NCBI RefSeq assembly: GCF_049933045.1
Contig: NZ_CP187926.1
Location: 3,286,001 to 3,350,000, forward strand
Direction: 5' to 3'
DNA: 64,000 nucleotides
DNA from: Pseudocolwellia sp049933045
GTDB lineage: Bacteria > Pseudomonadota > Gammaproteobacteria > Enterobacterales > Alteromonadaceae
The notes beneath the pieces are model-generated. The model was not told the DNA's origin. It did not search any database and saw only the letters and a program-made list of their open reading frames with translations. The first letter of the stretch is position 1, and each line of letters begins with the position of its first letter. The position numbers were made by a program, and so were the translations under genes. Positions 57,596 through 64,000 of the stretch are shown one piece after another.

Positions 57596-58810
57596 ATGAC
57601 TAACAAATTCCCAGTAAATCGCGCATTATTTGATGATGTAATGGCACCAAACTATTCACCATCTGCAGTGATCCCAGTTCGTGGTCAAGGCTCTCGTGTT
57701 TGGGATCAAGAAGATCGCGAATATATCGATTTGGCTGGCGGTATTGCAGTTAACTGTTTAGGTCATTGTCATCCTGCATTAACAGCGGCTCTTAAAGAGC
57801 AAGGCGAAAAGATTTGGCATTTATCAAATGTAATGACCAACGAACCAGCATTAAGACTTGCTAAGAAATTAGTTGATGCAACATTTGCTGAAAAAGTATT
57901 TTTTGCTAACTCAGGTGCTGAAGCAAACGAAGCTGCATTTAAATTAGCTCGTCGTTGGGCATTAGAAGAATACAATGCTGAAAAATCACAAATCATTGCA
58001 TTCAAAAAAGGTTTTCACGGTAGAACATTCTTTACCGTTACTGTAGGCGGACAAGAAGCTTACTCAGATGGTTTTGGTCCTAAGCCTGGTAACATTTGCC
58101 ATGCTGAATACAACAACCTTGAAAGCCTTAAAGCACTTATCTCAGACAAAACTTGTGCTGTAGTAATGGAACCATTACAAGGTGAAGGCGGCGTTATCTC
58201 ACCTACTGATGAGTTTGTGAAAGGTGTTCGTGAATTATGTGACCAACACAACGCATTATTAATTTTTGATGAAGTGCAAACAGGCGCAGGTAGAACAGGC
58301 GAGCTTTACGCTTATATGGGTATGGATGTTACTCCTGACATTTTAACAAGTGCTAAATCATTAGGTGGCGGTTTCCCTATTGCAGCAATGTTAACGTCTA
58401 CAGCTATCGCCAGCCATTTAAAAATAGGTACTCATGGTAGTACTTACGGCGGTAATCCATTAGCTTGTGCTGTTGCTGAAGCAACTATCGATACCATTAA
58501 TACACCAGAAGTTTTACAAGGTGTTAAAGATAAAGCGCAACTACTTGTAGATGGTCTTAAAGCGGTTAATGCTAAATACGATATTTTTGCTGATATTCGA
58601 GGCCAAGGTCTATTAATTGGTGCTGAATTAACTGAAAAATACGCTGGCAAAGCTAAAGACTTTTTAAATGCTTCTATGGATGAAGGTTTAATGATCTTAG
58701 TAGCAGGTCCTAATGTTCTTCGTTTAACACCATCATTAGTAATACCTGATGCAGATATTGCTGAAGCTTTATCTCGTTTCGAAAAAGCAGTGGCTAAAAT
58801 AGCGCAATAG
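57596..58810 (+). CDS. argD: Acetylornithine / succinylornithine aminotransferase
   Basis: A PLP enzyme of about 404 residues serving arginine synthesis (N-acetylornithine) and, with astA and astD next door, probably also arginine catabolism as AstC. Motifs: FFANSGAEANEAAFKLARRW, LIFDEVQTGAGRTGELYAY and the PLP lysine in LTSAKSLGGGFPIAAML. One enzyme doing both jobs is common when only one copy is present; the symbol astC would be equally defensible. A terminator follows, so astA is separate. Confidence 0.95.
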   Translation: MTNKFPVNRALFDDVMAPNYSPSAVIPVRGQGSRVWDQEDREYIDLAGGIAVNCLGHCHPALTAALKEQGEKIWHLSNVMTNEPALRLAKKLVDATFAEKVFFANSGAEANEAAFKLARRWALEEYNAEKSQIIAFKKGFHGRTFFTVTVGGQEAYSDGFGPKPGNICHAEYNNLESLKALISDKTCAVVMEPLQGEGGVISPTDEFVKGVRELCDQHNALLIFDEVQTGAGRTGELYAYMGMDVTPDILTSAKSLGGGFPIAAMLTSTAIASHLKIGTHGSTYGGNPLACAVAEATIDTINTPEVLQGVKDKAQLLVDGLKAVNAKYDIFADIRGQGLLIGAELTEKYAGKAKDFLNASMDEGLMILVAGPNVLRLTPSLVIPDADIAEALSRFEKAVAKIAQ

Positions 58811-59116
58811 TCTGTATTTCAAAATATCGACTACACTCAAAAGATCCTAACTGAATAAAAAAGCTCTACTTAGCAAACATAATTCGCTAAGTAGGCTTTT
58901 GTAATGCGTAATTTCTGCTCGTGGCGATTTCTATAAAAATATAACTTATTGAATTTATATAATTATAAAATTTTATTCGCTTACAAACAGCTGACTATTG
59001 TCTAAATCACGCAGATAAGCACTTAAAGAGTATTATTGAATAAAGTCACTTAATCCGATGGGTTAAATACCGTTTCGATAGTTCTGTAACACTAAATTAC
59101 TAGTAGAGAAAACTTT
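58811..59116. other. Intergenic region between argD/astC and astA
   Basis: Contains the argD terminator (58857-58901) and about 215 bp of AT-rich sequence expected to carry the astA promoter. No sigma-54 consensus or clear ArgR box was seen. Confidence 0.4.
58857..58901 (+). terminator. Terminator after argD/astC
   Basis: CTACTTAGC (58866-58874) / GCTAAGTAG (58886-58894), extended by AAAAGC/GCTTTT, with an 11-nt loop and terminal T run. Confidence 0.8.
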
Positions 59117-60133
59117 ATGATCATTATTCGCCCTATTCAACAGCATGATTACGATGCGTTATATCGTATTGCAGAAGAATCTGGACATGGTTTTACTTCC
59201 TTACCAGTAAATGAAGGCTTATTAAGAAAACGTATAAACTGCGCTGAAGTTTCTTTCAAAAAAGAAGTATCTAAAGCGGGTAGTGAAGGCTATTTATTTG
59301 TAATGGAAGATACCGATACGGGTAAAGTTGTAGGTACAACAGGTATTGAAGCTGCTGTAGGTTTAGAAGATACCTTTTACCATTATCACCTAGGTAAAGT
59401 AGTACATAGCTCTAGAGAGTTAAACATTTATAACCGAGTGGAAACTCTTACTTTATGTAACGACTACACGGGTGCTTCAGAAATATGTACCTTGTTTTTA
59501 AGCGAAAGCCATCGTAAAGGTCGTAATGGTAGATTTTTATCTCGCGTACGCTTTTTGTTTATGGCTGAACATCCAGAACGTTTTGATGAAACAGTTATCG
59601 CTGAAATGCGTGGCGTGTCAGACGACAATGGACGTTCACCTTTTTGGAATTGGTTAGAAGCTCACTTTTTCTCGATGGACTTTCCTACCGTTGATTATCT
59701 AACGGGTATAGGCAATAAATCTTTCATCGCTGAATTAATGCCGAAACATCCTGTGTATGTAAACTTACTCAGTGAGTCAGCTCAAGCAGTTATTAACCAA
59801 GTACATGAAAAAACCATACCTGCTTTAAAACTATTAGAAGCAGAAGGTTTTTGTCGTCGCGGTTATGTCGATATTTTTGATGCTGGACCAACGGTTGAAT
59901 GTAACATCAGCAACATTAAAACAGTGGCCAAAAGTAAGCGTTGCAAAGTCATTATTGGTGACGTGAACGAAGAAAATAATTACATAGTGTGTAATACAAA
60001 AATTGAAGGTTTTGTTGCCGTACAAGCAGCGATAATCCTTAAAGAAGATTCAGAAGATGTTGTGCTATCAAAAAGTACTGCTCAAGCCCTTAACGTTACT
60101 GATGGTGACTGGGTGCGTTTAGTAGAAAATTAG
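59117..60133 (+). CDS. astA: Arginine N-succinyltransferase
   Basis: First step of the ammonia-producing arginine succinyltransferase pathway: arginine plus succinyl-CoA. Single-subunit AstA of 338 residues with IIRPIQQHDYDALYRIAEES, LFLSESHRKGRNGRFLSRVR and EAHFFSMDFPTVDYLTGIGN, all conserved. GAGAAAAC precedes the ATG. About 120 bp before astD. No astB or astE is in the window, so the pathway is completed elsewhere. Confidence 0.97.
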   Translation: MIIIRPIQQHDYDALYRIAEESGHGFTSLPVNEGLLRKRINCAEVSFKKEVSKAGSEGYLFVMEDTDTGKVVGTTGIEAAVGLEDTFYHYHLGKVVHSSRELNIYNRVETLTLCNDYTGASEICTLFLSESHRKGRNGRFLSRVRFLFMAEHPERFDETVIAEMRGVSDDNGRSPFWNWLEAHFFSMDFPTVDYLTGIGNKSFIAELMPKHPVYVNLLSESAQAVINQVHEKTIPALKLLEAEGFCRRGYVDIFDAGPTVECNISNIKTVAKSKRCKVIIGDVNEENNYIVCNTKIEGFVAVQAAIILKEDSEDVVLSKSTAQALNVTDGDWVRLVEN

Positions 60134-60254
60134 AAAGCATGAGATCAAGCTAGATAATAATAAACTAGCTAAACCGTAATAACGTAAAACTTATTACACG
60201 ATAATCATTTAACAAAATAACTCTTACCCGTTTTTTAGGTAATAAGGAAACAGC

Positions 60255-61727
60255 ATGTCGCAAGCAATACAATTAATCGATGGTAAATGGCAGGAAGGTC
60301 TTGGTCATGATGTTACATCATTAAACCCTGCGAAAAATGAACTTATTTGGCAAGGTAAATCAGCGTCTCAAAGCCAAGTAAATGAAGCGGTATTAAGCGC
60401 ACGTGCTGCTTTTGAAAAATGGGCAGACTTAAGCGTTGATGCACGTATTGTTATCGTGACTAAGTTTGCTGAATTATTAGCAGAAAACAAAGAAAGCTTA
60501 GCCTACACCATCGCTTTAGAAACAGGCAAACCACTTTGGGAAACACGTACCGAAGTTGGCGCTATGGTAGGTAAAATCAACATTTCAATCAAAGCGTACA
60601 ATGAAAGAACAGGTACAGTTGAAAACCCTATGCCTGGCGCAAAAGCATTTGTACGTCATAAGCCTCATGGTGTTGTTGCTATATTTGGTCCTTACAACTT
60701 CCCAGGTCATTTACCTAATGGGCATATTGTTCCAGCATTAATTGCAGGTAACACCGTTGTATTTAAGCCAAGTGAATTAACACCAAAAGTTGCTGAAGAA
60801 ACATTAAAAATTTGGTTACAAGCAGGTTTACCTAGTGGCGTTATTAATTTAGTTCAAGGTGAAGTTGAAACAGGTAAAGCATTAGCGAGTCATCCTCAAA
60901 TTGACGGTCTATTTTTTACAGGTAGCTCAACAACAGGTCAATTACTGCATGAGCAATTTGGTGGTCAGCCAGGTAAAATTCTAGCTTTAGAAATGGGTGG
61001 TAATAACCCGCTTATCGTTAAAGATGTTGCTGATATAGATGCTGTTGTTCACGATATTATTCAATCTGCTTTTGTAACTACAGGACAACGTTGTACATGT
61101 TCTCGACGCTTATTCATTGAAAGTAATGCCGCTGGCGATGCTATTTTAGAAAAACTGATTGCATCAACTGAAGCGATTAAGATTGGTTATTTTGATGACG
61201 AAGAGCAACCATTTATCGGTTCAATGATTTCTGAAAAAGCAGCTTTAGGCTTAGTTGCAGCGCAAGCGCAATTACTTGGTTTAGGCGGTGAGTCTTTATT
61301 ATTAATGAAGCACCTTGAAGTAGGTACTGGTTTTATCTCTCCTGGTATTATTGATGTGACAAACATTGAAGACATGCCTGACGATGAACATTTTGGACCA
61401 TTACTTAAGGTTTATAGATACTCAGATCTAGATAAAGCGATTGATGAAGCAAACAATACATCATTCGGTTTATCAGCAGGTTTATTGTCTGATGACGAAG
61501 CAACTTACCAACACTTCTTCCGTAGAATTCGTGCAGGTATAGTAAACTGGAACAAACCATTAACAGGTGCAAGTAGTGCTGCTCCATTTGGTGGCATTGG
61601 CGCCAGCGGCAATCATAGAGCGAGCGCTTACTATGCTGCTGACTACTGTTCTTACCCTGTAGCTTCTGTTGAAGCAGAAAAAGTAGCTTTACCTGCGACA
61701 TTAAGCCCAGGTATTACTATTAAGTAA
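60255..61727 (+). CDS. astD: Succinylglutamate-semialdehyde dehydrogenase
   Basis: NAD-dependent oxidation of N-succinylglutamate semialdehyde to N-succinylglutamate. An aldehyde dehydrogenase of 490 residues: FGPYNFPGHLPNGHIVPAL, catalytic Glu in LALEMGGNNPLIV and catalytic Cys in VTTGQRCTCSRRLFIE. Length and the AstD-like features (GKWQEG start, NWNKPLTGASSAAPFGGIG) fit well. AAGGAAAC ribosome site. Followed by a terminator. Confidence 0.96.
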   Translation: MSQAIQLIDGKWQEGLGHDVTSLNPAKNELIWQGKSASQSQVNEAVLSARAAFEKWADLSVDARIVIVTKFAELLAENKESLAYTIALETGKPLWETRTEVGAMVGKINISIKAYNERTGTVENPMPGAKAFVRHKPHGVVAIFGPYNFPGHLPNGHIVPALIAGNTVVFKPSELTPKVAEETLKIWLQAGLPSGVINLVQGEVETGKALASHPQIDGLFFTGSSTTGQLLHEQFGGQPGKILALEMGGNNPLIVKDVADIDAVVHDIIQSAFVTTGQRCTCSRRLFIESNAAGDAILEKLIASTEAIKIGYFDDEEQPFIGSMISEKAALGLVAAQAQLLGLGGESLLLMKHLEVGTGFISPGIIDVTNIEDMPDDEHFGPLLKVYRYSDLDKAIDEANNTSFGLSAGLLSDDEATYQHFFRRIRAGIVNWNKPLTGASSAAPFGGIGASGNHRASAYYAADYCSYPVASVEAEKVALPATLSPGITIK

Positions 61728-61784
61728 GTATTGTTAACACTTTTACGCAAAACGGACGTAATGAAAACAAACAATCCAATTAAA

Positions 61785-61811
61785 TTAGCTGGGATACGTC
61801 CCAGCTTTTTC
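61785..61811 (+). terminator. Terminator after astD
   Basis: An 8-bp perfect stem AGCTGGGA / TCCCAGCT with TACG tetraloop and a T5 run. Confidence 0.88.
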
Positions 61812-61995
61812 AAAAGTATCGATCAACTTTAGCCAATTTCTTTCTGGCGGATTTAACACACCTATCTATTATTAATTACGTAAGTAATTGAACAGCCAAT
61901 TGCATCACTGTTTGTCTAAACAACTGCATAAAATGTGCTTATAACGCCAAAAATCTAACCATCAATTTGTTATAACGTATTTTAGGAGAACAACC

Positions 61996-62805
61996 ATGAC
62001 TCAACAAAACACTGCAGCAGTAAAAGAATTATTCAACCATATTTGGAATAACTACCTAGAAGTTACACCTTCGGCTTTAAAAATTCATGATCTGTTATCA
62101 TCTGGAAATGATTTAATTAATGACCACGTAGCTTACAGGACCTTTAATACTGCAAAAGTTAATATGAGTAAGCTAGCAGATCACTTAATCGCTTTAGGTT
62201 ACAAAGAAGGTGGTGAATATCACTTCGAAGCTAAAAAACTCTATGCTAAACATTACGAGCACAGCGATAGCACTTTGCCTAAAGTATTTGTGAGCGAATT
62301 GTTAGTCGAGAAATTCCCACAAGCAATACAAAATATTATTGGAAAAATGGTTGATTCTATCGATGCAAACGCGACCAATAAAAGTAGCTTCTTGTATTCA
62401 GGTACGCATTGGCGAGTAAGCTATGCTGACTACCAAACATTATTAGCAGAAAGTGAATATGCCGCTTGGATGGCTGCATGGGGTTATAGAGCCAATCATT
62501 TTACAGTAAGCATTAACCACTTAGAAAACTTTGATGATATTGAAAACGTAAACACTGCAGTGAAGAATGGTGGATTCTCTTTAAATACATCAGGTGGCGA
62601 GATCAAAGGTGATAAAACGGTCATGCTTGAGCAATCGTCAACTATTGCAGATAAAGCTGAGGTTGCCTTTACTGACCAAACAGTATTAATTCCAAGTTGT
62701 TTTTATGAGTTTGCTAAAAGATATCCTTTAGCGAATGGCGAGCTATACACAGGCTTTGTTGCAGCTTCAGCTGATAAAATTTTTGAAAGTACGAATGCTA
62801 GTTAA
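61996..62805 (+). CDS. DUF1338 family protein (YdcJ/HglS-related)
   Basis: A 269-residue protein of the short DUF1338 type, related to the Fe(II)-dependent 2-oxoadipate dioxygenase/decarboxylase family acting late in lysine breakdown. Putative metal ligands include the His in DHVAYRTFN and the His in ANHFTVSINHLENF; a Glu ligand near the C terminus is plausible. It is often found beside arginine/lysine catabolic genes in marine gammaproteobacteria, which fits its position after astD. Substrate not proven. Confidence 0.82.
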   Translation: MTQQNTAAVKELFNHIWNNYLEVTPSALKIHDLLSSGNDLINDHVAYRTFNTAKVNMSKLADHLIALGYKEGGEYHFEAKKLYAKHYEHSDSTLPKVFVSELLVEKFPQAIQNIIGKMVDSIDANATNKSSFLYSGTHWRVSYADYQTLLAESEYAAWMAAWGYRANHFTVSINHLENFDDIENVNTAVKNGGFSLNTSGGEIKGDKTVMLEQSSTIADKAEVAFTDQTVLIPSCFYEFAKRYPLANGELYTGFVAASADKIFESTNAS

Positions 62806-62897
62806 ATAAACTATTTGCTCAAGTGCTAAAGATTACTATATGTCTTAAATATTGAATATAGTAATCTAGTATGAATAGATTTATTAAAGGATAAGCT

Positions 62898-64000
62898 TTG
62901 AATATTACTGAAATTGGAAATAGCGTTGTAAAAGACGTACAAACTAGAAACCATAAAAGTGCTGCAGAAAAAATTCAATCCCTTTTAGATTGTAACGCTG
63001 ATCTTAAAGAAAAATGGGGAGCTATAACTCGCCTAGCGGTTACAATAGGTGAACTTGAACAAGCAAAAGCTGCTAGCCAAAAATTTCTAGAACTTGCTCC
63101 AGATGAACCTCGACGTATAATTCAATGTGCGGCAATATTAGCAGAGATTAGGCAAGCAGATGCTGCGATTAATATGGTACTGCCTCTTTTAGAGAAAAGT
63201 AGAACGTCCGATGTTTTACATTTTTTAGGAACTGTTTATACGCAAGTTGGGCAAGTAGAACTAGCTGAAAAATACCTTACCGAACTTTTAGAAAAGAGTC
63301 CTAATTCTGGTATTTCTTGGTTAACACTTTCAGCAATCCACCATTTTAATGAGCAAGAAGCATTATTTACACAATTAAATGCAATTCAAAATACTCAGAC
63401 TAAAGTACCTCCCTACTGGTTTGCTCTAGGAAAAGCATGCTTAGACATAGGTAATGAAAAGTTAGCTTTTTCACATTTTAAAAAAGCAAATCAGCTAATG
63501 AAAAACACTCAATATATTCCAAACCAGCATAGAAAGTTTGTTGATGAAATAATTGAAAACCAAAATACACAATTCTTTGAAAATATAACACCTACAGAGA
63601 AAAGCGATAAAGCAGATCCTATATTTATAATTGGACTTCCTCGCAGTGGAACAACTTTACTTCAACAAATGCTTAGTGCACATAGTAAGTTAAATGAAGG
63701 CGGAGAATTAAAGTGTTTAACTTACCCTACGTCAGAAGTTGGACAAGCACATATAAACAATGTAAATAACTTAGATAGTGAAGAACAAAAAAGTCTATTT
63801 GATAAGTTCAGAACTGATTATTTTTATTATTTAGAGCAACAGATTGACTCTGTATTACCGTGTATTGATAAATCATTAGACTTAAATCATCACTTAGGTG
63901 TCATCACGAAATCATTTCCTAATGCTCCTATCATCAGAATAATCAGAGATTCGAAAGATACGGCTTGGTCATGCTACAGAGCTTTTTTCAACCAAGGGAT
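62898..64000 (+). CDS. TPR-containing sulfotransferase (3' end outside window)
   Basis: The start is TTG at 62898, with AAAGG upstream. The N-terminal half (about 1-210) consists of TPR helices (GELEQAKAASQKFLELAPDE, GQVELAEKYLTELLEKSPNS, GNEKLAFSHFKKANQL). A sulfotransferase domain follows: 5'-PAPS loop FIIGLPRSGTTLLQQML and the 3'-phosphate motif RIIRDSKDTAWSCYRAFF near the window end. Such fusions are frequent in marine bacteria; the acceptor (protein, glycan or lipid) is unknown. It is truncated by the edge, so the C-terminal part is unseen. Confidence 0.88.
   Translation, partial: MNITEIGNSVVKDVQTRNHKSAAEKIQSLLDCNADLKEKWGAITRLAVTIGELEQAKAASQKFLELAPDEPRRIIQCAAILAEIRQADAAINMVLPLLEKSRTSDVLHFLGTVYTQVGQVELAEKYLTELLEKSPNSGISWLTLSAIHHFNEQEALFTQLNAIQNTQTKVPPYWFALGKACLDIGNEKLAFSHFKKANQLMKNTQYIPNQHRKFVDEIIENQNTQFFENITPTEKSDKADPIFIIGLPRSGTTLLQQMLSAHSKLNEGGELKCLTYPTSEVGQAHINNVNNLDSEEQKSLFDKFRTDYFYYLEQQIDSVLPCIDKSLDLNHHLGVITKSFPNAPIIRIIRDSKDTAWSCYRAFFNQG

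Overview
This 64 kb window is a chromosomal segment of an AT-rich gammaproteobacterium. Gene content and order (aroQ-accB-accC, fadBA, cysJIH, pabA-argD-astA-astD, narK-kinase and nirBD, a TIGR03899 gene, many marine-type accessory genes) suggest a marine Alteromonadales member, most like the Colwellia/Thalassotalea group. This is an inference from gene order and protein flavour, not from a marker gene. No rRNA, tRNA or CRISPR was seen. Most of the window is housekeeping metabolism, with small patches of mobile-element debris and fast-evolving genes.

Layout. 1-3.4 kb (minus): a three-gene surface-signalling set of a PstS-like periplasmic protein, an outer-membrane beta-barrel and a membrane GGDEF protein cut by the window edge. 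3.7-11.5 kb: aroQ, accB, accC with a terminator, a small Cys-rich gene, a MocR regulator divergent from a DMT exporter, fbp and ppaC. 11.6-15.3 kb: a GNAT acetyltransferase, a small orphan, then a duplicated DUF6795-like module ending in a class-3 lipase. 15.5-18.9 kb (minus): fadA and fadB. 19.3-23.5 kb: a TIGR03899 gene, then a decayed patch with a broken RAYT transposase, a stop-interrupted membrane gene, 19-bp repeats, an intact 850-bp IS5-family element with CTAG target duplication, and a TacAT-type toxin-antitoxin pair. 23.6-27.9 kb (minus): cysH, cysI, cysJ. 28-31.5 kb (minus): small enzymes (DLH, VOC, OsmC, DUF3565, a frameshifted membrane protein, peroxiredoxin, LysE), then a MITE related to the IS5 element. 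32-38 kb: a chemoreceptor, small Cys-rich and membrane proteins, an Asp/Glu racemase and a secreted metallophosphoesterase. 38.3-41 kb (minus): a BI-1 family protein, ubiX and mpl. 41.3-45.3 kb (plus): a MOSC-ferredoxin fusion followed by pxpA, pxpB and pxpC. 45.5-54.8 kb: nitrate/nitrite assimilation (narK, a PP2C-kinase fusion, nirB, nirD), interrupted by an opposing TonB receptor gene. 54.9-55.2 kb: a long palindromic MITE-like element. 55.3-62.8 kb: pabA, an HDOD gene, argD/astC, astA, astD and a DUF1338 gene. 62.9 kb to the end: a TPR-sulfotransferase truncated by the window edge.

The clearest regulatory signal is in the nitrogen block. Both narK and nirB are preceded by a perfect sigma-54 promoter (TGGCAC-N5-TTGCT) and an upstream NtrC-type site (GCAC-N7-GTGC). 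This places nitrate uptake, the linked kinase/phosphatase and nitrite reduction under nitrogen-limitation control. The least explained part is the 12.6-15.3 kb module: two paralogous small proteins, each preceded by a short membrane-spanning peptide (separate in one copy, fused in the other), then a lipase with hydrophobic C-terminal helices. It could be an effector/immunity-type arrangement, but that is a hypothesis.
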